Of a stretch of 24,645 nucleotides of DNA, positions 6,816-15,264 are shown one piece after another. The translations under genes and the position numbers were made by a program. How positions within the stretch are numbered: the first letter of the stretch is position 1; every line of letters starts with the position of its first letter. Below the pieces are notes generated by a model. That model was given only the letters and a program-made list of their open reading frames with translations. It searched no databases and was not told where the DNA came from. The stretch is from an uncultured Blautia sp. (GTDB lineage Bacteria > Bacillota > Clostridia > Lachnospirales > Lachnospiraceae): the NCBI GenBank assembly GCA_946629475.1, contig CAMOXX010000014.1:1-24645 (forward strand), read 5' to 3'.

Positions 6816-7546
6816 TATTCTATCCCCATCAGCGTCAGTCCCCGTGCCGGCGCAGTCGGTCCCGCAGCCTCCCGGTCGCGCGCATCCATGATTTCCTTCA
6901 TTTTTTCAGGCGGATACTGTCCGTTGCCGATCTCGATCAGTGTTCCCGCAATAATTCTGACCATGTTGTAAAGAAATCCTGTGCCGGATATCCGGATTGT
7001 AACTATGTCCCCGTCACGAAAGATCTCAGCGCGAGTCACCGTGCGAACCGTAGATTTTACCTGGGCTCCGGATCCGCAGAAGCTCGCAAAGTCGTGCCGT
7101 CCGATCAGAAAAGAAGCGGCCTCCCTCATCAGCTGTTCATCCAGTCTGTAATGATAAAAATAGGAGTAAAGCCTCTCGGTCGGTACCGGAAAATGCCGGT
7201 TCAGGATTCTGTATTCATAAGTTTTTTCACTGTCAGCATAGCGGGGATGAAAGTCCGGTTCCACCTCCTCGGAGAGCTGAATCCGGATGTCCTCCGGCAG
7301 AGACTGATTCAAGGCGTAGGAGATTTTTTCTCCCGGAATCCGTGTATTCGTGTCAAAGACGCACACGTTTCCAAGAGCATGAACCCCCGCATCGGTCCTG
7401 CTCGCCCCCATCACTTCGATTTTCTCTCCCAGCAGTTCTGACAGACAGTCATTCAAAACTCCCTGAATGGTAGTTCCATTCGGCTGGATCTGCCAACCGC
7501 AGTAGTTGGTGCCGTCATATGCGACAACCATCCCGATTCTCTTCAT
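6812..7546 (-). CDS. truA: tRNA pseudouridine(38-40) synthase TruA
   Basis: The 244-residue enzyme isomerises uridines 38-40 in the anticodon arm of tRNAs. The catalytic Asp52 sits in the family motif GASRTDAGVHALGN. The RNA-binding regions FHPRYADSEKTYEYRI and GTGFLYNMVRIIAGTLIEIG are typical. Length matches the family. It lies 43 bp downstream of ecfT and overlaps rlmD by 4 bp. In many Firmicutes truA follows ecfT in the rplQ-rplM ribosomal cluster; here the ecfT-truA pair is kept but sits in the clp-lon region. Confidence 0.95.
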   Translation of the reverse strand: MKRIGMVVAYDGTNYCGWQIQPNGTTIQGVLNDCLSELLGEKIEVMGASRTDAGVHALGNVCVFDTNTRIPGEKISYALNQSLPEDIRIQLSEEVEPDFHPRYADSEKTYEYRILNRHFPVPTERLYSYFYHYRLDEQLMREAASFLIGRHDFASFCGSGAQVKSTVRTVTRAEIFRDGDIVTIRISGTGFLYNMVRIIAGTLIEIGNGQYPPEKMKEIMDARDREAAGPTAPARGLTLMGIEY

Positions 7547-7589
7547 CGTTCACCTCATATGCAGAAGAAAGGCATATATGTGCTTCCCG

Positions 7590-8393
7590 TTAAAGTCCAA
7601 ATACTTTGAAAAGAACAGCCACAGCAAGATAAACCGCAAGAATCACATACGCAATTGCATCATTGCTGTGGTATGTGAGAGGTTTCATCTGTGTTCTGTG
7701 CTCCCCTCCATGATAACATCGGGCTTCCATCGCAAGGGCCAGATCATTCGCTCTTCGGAAGGCCGAGACAAACAGAGGAACCAGCAGCGGTATCATGTTT
7801 TTTGCCTTTTGTATAATATTTCCCTTTTCAAAATCCGCACCGCGTGCAATCTGCGCTTTCATAATCTTATCAGCTTCTTCCATCAGAATCGGAATAAACC
7901 GAAGGGCGATCGACATCATCATGGATATTTCATGAACCGGTACATGGATTTTGTTCAACGGCCTGAGGGAACGCTCCAGCCCGTCCGTCAGCTGATTCGG
8001 AGTCGTTGTCAGAGTCATAAGTGAAGAGCCGATCACCAGATAAATCAGGCGGATGGCCATCCTGCCTGCCAGGATGATTCCTTCTTTTGTAAACTTAATG
8101 ACCCAGATCTGCCAAAGCACTTCCCCAGGAGTAAAAATCATATTAAAAAACGCAGTAAAAAGAAGGATCACAATGACAGGCTTCACGCTTTTCAGGATGA
8201 TCTTCCAGGGAATTCTCGACAAAGAGATCATAGCACCAAGAAACACGGTTGCAGCCAGATATCCGGGAATGGTGCTGAACAGAAACACCGAGATAATAAA
8301 AACCAGGGTTCCAGACAGCTTGGTTCTTGGATCCAGTCTGTGAAGATGTGATTTTCCCGGATAATACTGCCCGATTGTGATGTCCTTGATCAT
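7590..8393 (-). CDS. ecfT: Energy-coupling factor transporter transmembrane protein EcfT
   Basis: This 267-residue membrane protein links the two EcfA ATPases with substrate-binding S subunits for vitamins and metals. Several hydrophobic segments occupy about residues 28-60, 68-88, 105-125 and 240-264. The two short Arg motifs that contact the ATPases appear as AQIARGADF and AMEARCYHGG. It starts inside the last codons of the ecfA gene (4-bp overlap), with a GGAGGTGA site within that gene. That overlap points to coupled, equal production of T and A components. No S subunit is encoded in this window, consistent with a group II ECF module shared by distant S components. Confidence 0.94.
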   Translation of the reverse strand: MIKDITIGQYYPGKSHLHRLDPRTKLSGTLVFIISVFLFSTIPGYLAATVFLGAMISLSRIPWKIILKSVKPVIVILLFTAFFNMIFTPGEVLWQIWVIKFTKEGIILAGRMAIRLIYLVIGSSLMTLTTTPNQLTDGLERSLRPLNKIHVPVHEISMMMSIALRFIPILMEEADKIMKAQIARGADFEKGNIIQKAKNMIPLLVPLFVSAFRRANDLALAMEARCYHGGEHRTQMKPLTYHSNDAIAYVILAVYLAVAVLFKVFGL

Positions 8394-10195
8394 GAGACTT
8401 CACCTCCTGTATCCGGTGTATTCTCTCTGCTGACTGCAAAGCAGGAGAGAATTGTTCTCTTTGCCTCCTCGACTGTTCCTGCAGTAATATCCACATCCAG
8501 CCCGCACTCTTTTAAATCATGCAGAATGTAAGTAACCTGCGGAGCAGACAGGCCCATCTCCTCCAGCTCTTTATAATGCATGAACACCTTTTTGGGTGTG
8601 TCGTCATAGACCACCTTTCCCTCATTCATGACAATCAGGCGTTCTGCATATTTAGCAATGTCCTCCATGCTGTGGGATACAAGTACTACTGTAATACCGC
8701 GTTCCCGGTGAAGCTCAGCGATCTGGTCAAGAATCTCATCCCTTCCGTGCGGATCCAGGCCTGCCGTCGGCTCATCGAGTATCAGAATTCTGGGATTCAT
8801 TGCCAGTACACCCGCAATCGCAACCCTCTTCTTCTGTCCTCCGGACAGTTCGAACGGCGAGTCCAGAAAGCGTTTTTCCTTAACTCCAACCTGGTGGAGC
8901 GCCTTTTTGGCTTCGGCCTCGGCTTCCTCCCGGGTCAGCCCCTGGTTCATCGGCCCAAAGCATACGTCCGAAAGAACATCATTTTCGAAAAGCTGATGTT
9001 CCGGATACTGAAAGGCAAGACCAATCTCACTGCGCAGTGCTTTCCGGTCATACTTTTCGCCCCAGATGTCCTCCCCCCGGTAGGTGATGGTCCCCGACGA
9101 TGGGCGGATCAGGGCATTCAGGTGCTGAATCAATGTTGATTTCCCGCTGCCCGTATGTCCGATCATCCCGATAAACTGTCCATCCGGAATATCAATATTG
9201 ATATCGTCCAGCGCTTTTACCGCAAACGCTGTCCCGGCGCTGTAAATATAATTCACATGGGAAAGGGATAATGCGGGCGAAGCCTCGTTTCTCGAGAATG
9301 GGTTCTGTTCTTCCGGTACCGGCCCGACACTGATCCGTTGTCTTCTTTCGCACTTTTTCAGAACTTCCACCAGCTCTTCCCGGCTCAGAATCCCTTTTGG
9401 AACCGGAAGCCCTGCTTTGCGGAGCTCATATCCTAAAAGTGTGGCCTGTGGTACATCCAGCCTCAGTTCCTTCAGCCGTTCCACCTGCGAAAAGACCTCC
9501 CTCGGAGTCCCGCTGAGAGCCACACTTCCGCTATCCATCACAAACACCCGGTCTGCCCGTATTACTTCTTCCATATAATGCGTGATCAGAATAATCGTCA
9601 CGCCTTCCTGCCTGTTCAGCTCGAGTGCGGCTTCAAGCACCTCCCGCCTTCCGACAGGATCCAGCATCGCGGTCGGTTCGTCAAGCACAATACATCTCGG
9701 GCGCATTGCCATCACTCCGGCAATCGCCACTCTCTGCTTTTGTCCTCCGGACAGGCGGTTCGGGGAGTGGGACCGATAAGCTGTCATACCCGTTTTCCGC
9801 AGGCTCTCGTCGACACGCTTCCAGATTTTTTCAGTCGGAATTCCCAGATTTTCCGGTCCGAACCCGACATCCTCCTCCACTACGCTGGCAATAATCTGGT
9901 TGTCCGGATTCTGAAAAACCATGCCGGCTTTCTGGCGCAGCTTCCAGAGTTCCTTCTCTTCTTTCGTGTCTCTTCCATCGATCCACATGGTTCCTTCAGT
10001 CGGCAGAAGCAGAGCATTCATGTGCTTAGCCAGGGTTGATTTTCCTGATCCGTTGTGCCCTAAAATCGCAATGAACTCCCCTTCTTCGATATCAAGATCT
10101 ACATCTTTGACCGCGCGCTGCGGTTCTGAAGCATTTCCGTCGTCATCATATTTAAAATAGTCGAATCCCAGCTTGAGGGCTTTGATGATTCCCAT
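8390..10195 (-). CDS. Fused EcfA1-EcfA2 ATPase of the ECF transporter
   Basis: One 601-residue frame carries two complete ABC ATPases, which power ECF vitamin and metal importers. The first half (about 1-275) resembles EcfA1: Walker A GHNGSGKS (46-53), signature LSGGQKQR (148-155), Walker B IVLDEP and switch His in LITHYMEE. The second half (about 309-595) resembles EcfA2: GHTGSGKS (346-353), LSGGQKKR (450-457), ILDEPTAGLDP and VSHSMED. A charged linker at about 276-308 joins them, with no internal Met or stop. In most Firmicutes these are two genes, ecfA1 and ecfA2. The gene follows engB by 9 bp and overlaps ecfT. A fused ATPase would fix the A1:A2 ratio at one to one. Confidence 0.93.
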   Translation of the reverse strand: MGIIKALKLGFDYFKYDDDGNASEPQRAVKDVDLDIEEGEFIAILGHNGSGKSTLAKHMNALLLPTEGTMWIDGRDTKEEKELWKLRQKAGMVFQNPDNQIIASVVEEDVGFGPENLGIPTEKIWKRVDESLRKTGMTAYRSHSPNRLSGGQKQRVAIAGVMAMRPRCIVLDEPTAMLDPVGRREVLEAALELNRQEGVTIILITHYMEEVIRADRVFVMDSGSVALSGTPREVFSQVERLKELRLDVPQATLLGYELRKAGLPVPKGILSREELVEVLKKCERRQRISVGPVPEEQNPFSRNEASPALSLSHVNYIYSAGTAFAVKALDDINIDIPDGQFIGMIGHTGSGKSTLIQHLNALIRPSSGTITYRGEDIWGEKYDRKALRSEIGLAFQYPEHQLFENDVLSDVCFGPMNQGLTREEAEAEAKKALHQVGVKEKRFLDSPFELSGGQKKRVAIAGVLAMNPRILILDEPTAGLDPHGRDEILDQIAELHRERGITVVLVSHSMEDIAKYAERLIVMNEGKVVYDDTPKKVFMHYKELEEMGLSAPQVTYILHDLKECGLDVDITAGTVEEAKRTILSCFAVSRENTPDTGGEVS

Positions 10196-10204
10196 TTAAA
10201 CTCC

Positions 10205-10798
10205 CTATATCTCGTGCGTGGTCAGAGCATCTATTTTTTCCCATATGTCATCCCTTCCCTGCCTGGTAAGGGATGAATACGGAATCAGTACCGCATCCGA
10301 GGGAAGCGAAAGGCCTTCCCTTATTGCCTTTAGCGCTTTCGGAACCTGGCTCCGCTTCAGTTTGTCCAGCTTTGTACAGATAATAATCGGCCGATAGCCG
10401 TTTTCCACGATCCAGTCATACATCTGATGATCATTGGCATTTGGTTCATGACGGATATCCACAAGAAGAAAAACCGCTTTCAGATCCTTTGAGCTTCTCA
10501 GATACCGCTCAATCATCTCTCCCCATCTCTGCTTTTCCGTCACGGACGTTTTGGCATAGCCATATCCGGGAAGATCCACCAGATAAATGGCGTCGTTGAT
10601 ATTATAGAAATTGATCGTCTGAGTCTTTCCGGGCTGCGAGCTTGTCCTGGCGAGGGACTTACGGTTAACCAGGGCATTGATCAGGGATGATTTTCCCACG
10701 TTGGATCTGCCGGCGAATGCCACCTCCGGCCTTCCCGTCTCCGGCAGCCGGCTCGTCACCCCGCAGACGATGTCAAGCGATACTTTTCTGAGTACCAT
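10205..10798 (-). CDS. engB: Ribosome biogenesis GTPase EngB (YsxC/YihA)
   Basis: This 197-residue GTPase assists late assembly of the large ribosomal subunit. GTP-binding motifs are in order: G1 GRSNVGKS (30-37), G2 around GKTQTINFY, G3 DLPGYGYA, G4 TKLD and a G5-like PYSSLTRQG. Its length is normal for the family. It lies 57 bp after lon, the usual neighbour in Bacillus-type genomes (lon-ysxC), and 9 bp before the ecfA fusion gene. It is expected to be essential and transcribed with the protease genes. Confidence 0.95.
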   Translation of the reverse strand: MVLRKVSLDIVCGVTSRLPETGRPEVAFAGRSNVGKSSLINALVNRKSLARTSSQPGKTQTINFYNINDAIYLVDLPGYGYAKTSVTEKQRWGEMIERYLRSSKDLKAVFLLVDIRHEPNANDHQMYDWIVENGYRPIIICTKLDKLKRSQVPKALKAIREGLSLPSDAVLIPYSSLTRQGRDDIWEKIDALTTHEI

Positions 10799-10855
10799 TT
10801 TTCATCCTCTCGTTTCTATTCTGAACCATTCATTTTTTCATGCTGTCGACTGACA

Positions 10856-13174
10856 TCACAGCACAAGTGCGCTTGCCAGCACATTTTTCATCGAATCCAC
10901 AAATGTCACATTCAATCCTTCCAGGATCTCCTGATCCATCTCTGCAATATCCGCTTTATTGTCCTCCGGAACCAGTACATTATGGATCCCGGCATATCTT
11001 GCCGCGAGCAGCTTTTCCTTAAGGCCCCCGATTGCAAGAACTCTTCCACGGAGCGTAATCTCACCTGTCATCGCCAGATCCGCCTTCACAGGTTTTTCAA
11101 TTATGGCAGACAGGATTGCCGTCGCCATCGTGATCCCGGCCGACGGGCCGTCCTTCGGTACTGCACCTTCGGGAATATGGACATGGATATCATGCTCCTT
11201 GAAAAACTCAGGTTCAACTCCATATCCGTAAGCAATGGAACGAATATATGTCATGCCCGTCCTGGCAGATTCCTGCATGACATCGCCAAGACGGCCTGTC
11301 AATATCACGTCTCCCTTTCCGGCAAGCACATTTACCTCAATTTGCAGGGTGTCTCCCCCAGCCTGCGTCCAGGCAAGACCTCGGGCAATTCCGATTTCGT
11401 CCTTTTTATTGGCCATCAGGAAATTATAACGCTCTTTCCCGAGGAAGCCGGAAAGATTCTTTTGAGTGACCGTCACTTTTTTCCGGTTCTCTTCCATTAT
11501 CATCCTGGCTGTTTTTCGGCAGATTCTTCCGATCACCCGTTCAAGATTCCGGACACCGGCTTCTCTTGTATAGTGGTTTATAATTCTGCGCAGCGCGGCC
11601 TCCTGTATCACCAGACGGCCTTTCTCAATTCCATTGATGTCCATCTGCTTCGGAATCAGGTGTCTGCGCGCAATATGCATCTTCTCATTTTCCGTATAGC
11701 CTGAGATTTCAATCAGCTCCATACGGTCGAGCAGAGGCCTGGGAATTGCTCCCGCATCGTTTGCTGTCGCGATAAACAGAACCTCCGAAAGATCCTGCGG
11801 CATATCAATGTAATGGTCATTAAAATGGCTGTTCTGCTCCGGATCAAGCACTTCCAGCAAGGCTGATGAAGTATCTCCTTTATGATCCGATGACGTTTTA
11901 TCAATCTCATCAAGCAGCATCAGGGGGTTGCTTACCCCGGCCTGCTGCAGCGCGGCCGTGATTCTTCCGGCCATCGCTCCGACATAGGTCCGTCTGTGTC
12001 CCCGGATCTCCGCTTCATCACGCACTCCTCCGAGGCAGACACGCACATATTTTTTGTGCATCGCCTCGGCCAGCGATTTCGCAATAGACGTTTTTCCTGT
12101 TCCCGGAGGCCCCGCAAGGCAAAGGATCGGGCTCTTTCCCTTATGGGTAAGCGAACGGACCGCAAGGAATTCGAGAATCCGTTCCTTAACATCCACAAGG
12201 CCGTAATGACCCTCATCGAGAATTCTGGCAGCTTCCTTCAGGTCCTCGCTGTCATGCGATTTCCGGTTCCAGGGCAGCGAAAGAAGGGTTTCGATATATC
12301 CTCGGCTCACATTTGTTTCTGCCGCATTGTTTCCAAGAGTCCGGAACCTGCTGATTTCTTTCTGGATTCTTTCCTTTATTTCCTGAGGCGCGTCCAGATT
12401 CTTCAGCTGTGAGAGATACTCGTCGGCATCATCCATCGTGCGGTCCTCTCCCAGCTCCTCCCGGATAACCTTCAGCTGTTCCCGGAGCACGTATTCCCGC
12501 TGGTTCTTGTCGATCCGTTCCTTAACCTTTTTCTGAAGCTCCTTCGAGTAGGCAGCCACCTGAATTTCCGATGTAAGGAGTGAGCCGAGCACTTCAAACT
12601 CCTCCTCAAGCGACATCGCTTCGAGAATATGCTGCTGGTTCATATATGTCAGAGGAAGGTTTATCTCAATACCTGCCATCAGAGCCGCAAGATCTTCTGT
12701 GTCAAGAATCTGCATTGCCAGCTCTTTACCGATCTTACCGCTCTCCCGCGCGTATCTTTCAAAAAGTTCCTTCATCGTACGGAGCATGGCCTCGGCCACA
12801 GCAGGCGCGCAGCTTTCTGCAGAATCCTGCTCAATCCACGCTATTCTTCCCGACAGGTACGGCTGTTCACTGTCAAATCCGAGCAGTTCTGCCTTTTTTT
12901 CTCCCTCCACTAGAATCCTTATTACATTCTGCGGAAGTTTTACCACCTGCTTAATATACGCTGTCGTGCCGATCTGATAAAGGTCAGTGATCCCCGGGTT
13001 CTCAACGGCAGCATCCCGCTGCGTTATCAGAAATACTCTCTGGTCATCCAGCATTGCAGCTTCAATCGCCCTGATCGAACGTTTTCTGTTAACATCAAAA
13101 TGTATGATCATTCCCGGAAGGACTGTAATGCCCCGCAAAGCAATCACCGGCAGAAGAGTTTTTTCGTTTGTCAT
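10856..13174 (-). CDS. lon: ATP-dependent Lon protease
   Basis: This 772-residue, full-length LonA degrades misfolded and regulatory proteins in the cytoplasm. The N-terminal substrate-binding (LAN) domain covers about residues 1-200, followed by a coiled-coil. The AAA+ module has Walker A GPPGTGKT (355-362), Walker B LMLLDEIDK and a sensor region LFIATAND. The C-terminal protease domain carries the Ser678-Lys721 dyad in DGPSAG and GGLKEKLLAA. It follows clpX by 42 bp and precedes engB by 57 bp. No internal promoter or HrcA/CtsR-type operator was recognised next to it, so control probably comes from the operon start. Confidence 0.97.
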   Translation of the reverse strand: MTNEKTLLPVIALRGITVLPGMIIHFDVNRKRSIRAIEAAMLDDQRVFLITQRDAAVENPGITDLYQIGTTAYIKQVVKLPQNVIRILVEGEKKAELLGFDSEQPYLSGRIAWIEQDSAESCAPAVAEAMLRTMKELFERYARESGKIGKELAMQILDTEDLAALMAGIEINLPLTYMNQQHILEAMSLEEEFEVLGSLLTSEIQVAAYSKELQKKVKERIDKNQREYVLREQLKVIREELGEDRTMDDADEYLSQLKNLDAPQEIKERIQKEISRFRTLGNNAAETNVSRGYIETLLSLPWNRKSHDSEDLKEAARILDEGHYGLVDVKERILEFLAVRSLTHKGKSPILCLAGPPGTGKTSIAKSLAEAMHKKYVRVCLGGVRDEAEIRGHRRTYVGAMAGRITAALQQAGVSNPLMLLDEIDKTSSDHKGDTSSALLEVLDPEQNSHFNDHYIDMPQDLSEVLFIATANDAGAIPRPLLDRMELIEISGYTENEKMHIARRHLIPKQMDINGIEKGRLVIQEAALRRIINHYTREAGVRNLERVIGRICRKTARMIMEENRKKVTVTQKNLSGFLGKERYNFLMANKKDEIGIARGLAWTQAGGDTLQIEVNVLAGKGDVILTGRLGDVMQESARTGMTYIRSIAYGYGVEPEFFKEHDIHVHIPEGAVPKDGPSAGITMATAILSAIIEKPVKADLAMTGEITLRGRVLAIGGLKEKLLAARYAGIHNVLVPEDNKADIAEMDQEILEGLNVTFVDSMKNVLASALVL

Positions 13175-13216
13175 CTGTTTCGTCTTCCCTCACTCTCAGC
13201 TATCTGTTTCGGGATA

Positions 13217-14527
13217 TCAGGCAGTTTCAGGCCCGCCTTTTCTGCGTCGCTGGCCTGAGCGCTGTCCCTGACGGCCGTGTGCCGGCGGCTCGCCCCGTGT
13301 CAGCACGGCTTCGCCAGTCCCATCGATCACGTCTTTTGTGATAGTGCACTCCCGGATTGTCCTGTCAGAAGGAATTCGGTACATCAGATCCATCAGGGCT
13401 TTCTCCATGATGGAACGAAGGCCGCGGGCACCCGTCTTGCGCTCAAGTGATTTTCGCGCAATCTCCGTCAGTGCTTCATCCGTAAATGTAAGTTCCACTC
13501 CATCCAGTTCAAACAGCTTATGGAACTGGCGGGTAAGTGAGTTTTTCGGCTCCTTCAGGATTCGAACCATAGCTTCTTCATCCAGGGCATCCAGCGAAAC
13601 CACGACCGGAACACGGCCGATAAACTCGGGAATCAGGCCGAACTTTATGAAATCCTCCGGCATGACATCTTTCAGTACTTCTCCGACATTTCTCTCATTT
13701 TTCGCCGTCACCTCAGCCCCAAAACCGATTGCTTTTGTATCCTGGCGGGCATCGATAATCTTCTCCAGGCCGTCGAATGCACCTCCGCAGATAAAAAGGA
13801 TATTGGTGGTATCGATCTGGATGAATTCCTGATGCGGATGCTTGCGTCCTCCCTGCGGCGGCACAGAAGCGACGGTCCCCTCCAGGATTTTCAGAAGCGC
13901 CTGCTGGACGCCTTCGCCCGAAACATCCCTTGTGATCGATACATTCTCCGATTTTTTGGTGATTTTATCAATTTCATCGATATATATGATCCCGTACTGG
14001 GCACGTTCCACATCGTAATCAGCAGCCTGTATGATCTTCAGGAGAATGTTTTCAACATCCTCACCCACATATCCGGCTTCCGTCAGCGTTGTCGCGTCGG
14101 CAATCGCAAAGGGAACATTTAAGAGTCTTGCCAGAGTCTGGGCAAGCAGTGTTTTTCCTGATCCGGTCGGCCCCAGCATCAGAATATTGCTTTTCTGCAG
14201 CTCAACGTCCAGGTTTTTCTGGGTTGTCACTCTCTTGTAATGGTTATATACACTGACCGAAAGGGTCTTTTTTGCCTCATCCTGGCCTATGACATAGTCG
14301 TCCAGAATGGCATGGATCTCCTCCGGCTTCAGAAGATTGATTTCCCCTCCGAACAGATCCATATCCCCCATGTTGTTCATCTCATCTTCCATAATCTCGG
14401 AGCAGATTCCTACACATTCGTCGCAGATATATACTCCTTCCGGACCTGCAATCAGCTTGTGAACCTGGTCTTCTGTCTTGTGGCAGAACGAACACCGGAT
14501 CCTGCCATCCCCTTTTTTTCCAGCCAT
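13217..14527 (-). CDS. clpX: ClpX, ATPase and unfoldase subunit of the ClpXP protease
   Basis: The 436-residue AAA+ unfoldase delivers substrates to ClpP. An N-terminal zinc-binding domain uses Cys12, Cys15, Cys35 and Cys38. Walker A is GPTGSGKT (119-126), the pore loop is GYVGED (152-157), and Walker B is IIYIDEIDK. The ClpP-docking IGF tripeptide is present in TKAIGFGAEV. The C-terminus ends in an unusual basic, Gly/Arg/Gln-rich tail (about residues 405-436, with RSGQRRRKGG) that ClpX proteins usually lack. It lies 110 bp downstream of clpP, with a palindrome between them, and upstream of lon. Confidence 0.97.
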   Translation of the reverse strand: MAGKKGDGRIRCSFCHKTEDQVHKLIAGPEGVYICDECVGICSEIMEDEMNNMGDMDLFGGEINLLKPEEIHAILDDYVIGQDEAKKTLSVSVYNHYKRVTTQKNLDVELQKSNILMLGPTGSGKTLLAQTLARLLNVPFAIADATTLTEAGYVGEDVENILLKIIQAADYDVERAQYGIIYIDEIDKITKKSENVSITRDVSGEGVQQALLKILEGTVASVPPQGGRKHPHQEFIQIDTTNILFICGGAFDGLEKIIDARQDTKAIGFGAEVTAKNERNVGEVLKDVMPEDFIKFGLIPEFIGRVPVVVSLDALDEEAMVRILKEPKNSLTRQFHKLFELDGVELTFTDEALTEIARKSLERKTGARGLRSIMEKALMDLMYRIPSDRTIRECTITKDVIDGTGEAVLTRGEPPAHGRQGQRSGQRRRKGGPETA

Positions 14528-14565
14528 TTAACAGTATTTTCCTTTCTATTACTCCTGCTCACTTC

Positions 14566-14607
14566 CTGCAGGGGATTTTGTTTATACACAAGACAAGACC
14601 CCTGCAG
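14566..14607. repeat. Inverted repeat between clpP and clpX
   Basis: CTGCAGGGG (14566-14574) pairs with CCCCTGCAG (14599-14607) around a 24-nt AT-rich loop. No T-run follows on the minus strand, so it is not a standard terminator. It lies between the clpP stop and the clpX ribosome binding site and may be an mRNA processing or stability structure that sets the clpP to clpX ratio. Confidence 0.5.
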
Positions 14608-14637
14608 TTACAGGAGTCTTCTCTGTTCCTCATTCCA

Positions 14638-15219
14638 TCACTTGTGCTCAACCACACCATCAATAATGCCGTAGTCTTTTGCTTCTTCTGATGTCATGTA
14701 ATTATCCCTCTCGGTATCCTGCTCGACCTTTTCAAGAGGCTGGCCGGTGTTCCTGGAGAGAATCTCATTCAATTTCTTCTTTGTCTGCAGAATATGCTCT
14801 GCCGCAATGCGAATCTCAGTAGCCTGACCCTGAGCTCCTCCGGATGGCTGATGGATCATAATAGTAGCATTGGGAAGCGCGAACCTTTTTCCTTTTGCTC
14901 CTCCGGCCAGAAGGAAAGCCCCCATACTGGCCGCCATGCCAAGGCAGATTGTCGATACATCGCATTTGATATACTGCATGGTATCATAAATCGCCATACC
15001 GGCGGAAACAGAACCTCCCGGACTGTTGATATAAAGCTGAATATCCTTACCCGGATCCTGTGCCTCCAGAAACAGCAGCTGGGCAACTACCAGGCTTGCC
15101 GTCAGGTCAGTAACTTCCTCTCCGAGGAAAATAATCCTGTCATTCAGCAGACGGGAATAGATATCATAGCTGCGTTCTCCTCTGCTGGTCTGTTCAATAA
15201 CATAAGGTACAAAACTCAT
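14638..15219 (-). CDS. clpP: ClpP, proteolytic subunit of Clp proteases
   Basis: This 193-residue serine peptidase forms the tetradecameric chamber used by ClpX and other Clp ATPases. The catalytic triad is Ser98 in LGMAASMGAFLLA, His123 in MIHQPSGG and Asp172 in QDTERDNYM. The N-terminus MSFVPYVIEQTSRGER is typical and needs little propeptide processing. It lies 45 bp after tig and 110 bp before clpX. A GGAGGA site precedes the ATG. Nothing is unusual in the protein. Confidence 0.97.
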   Translation of the reverse strand: MSFVPYVIEQTSRGERSYDIYSRLLNDRIIFLGEEVTDLTASLVVAQLLFLEAQDPGKDIQLYINSPGGSVSAGMAIYDTMQYIKCDVSTICLGMAASMGAFLLAGGAKGKRFALPNATIMIHQPSGGAQGQATEIRIAAEHILQTKKKLNEILSRNTGQPLEKVEQDTERDNYMTSEEAKDYGIIDGVVEHK

Positions 15220-15264
15220 TCAATCCTCCTCCGGATCCTTTTCCGGATGCTCAGTCCCAAGTAC

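Noticed and set aside
8390..10195. Fusion of EcfA1 and EcfA2 as a scar of deletion like those in the first 5 kb
   Set aside because: The linker reads as normal coding sequence of sensible length, both domains are complete and both flanking overlaps are regular, so a natural fusion is more likely.
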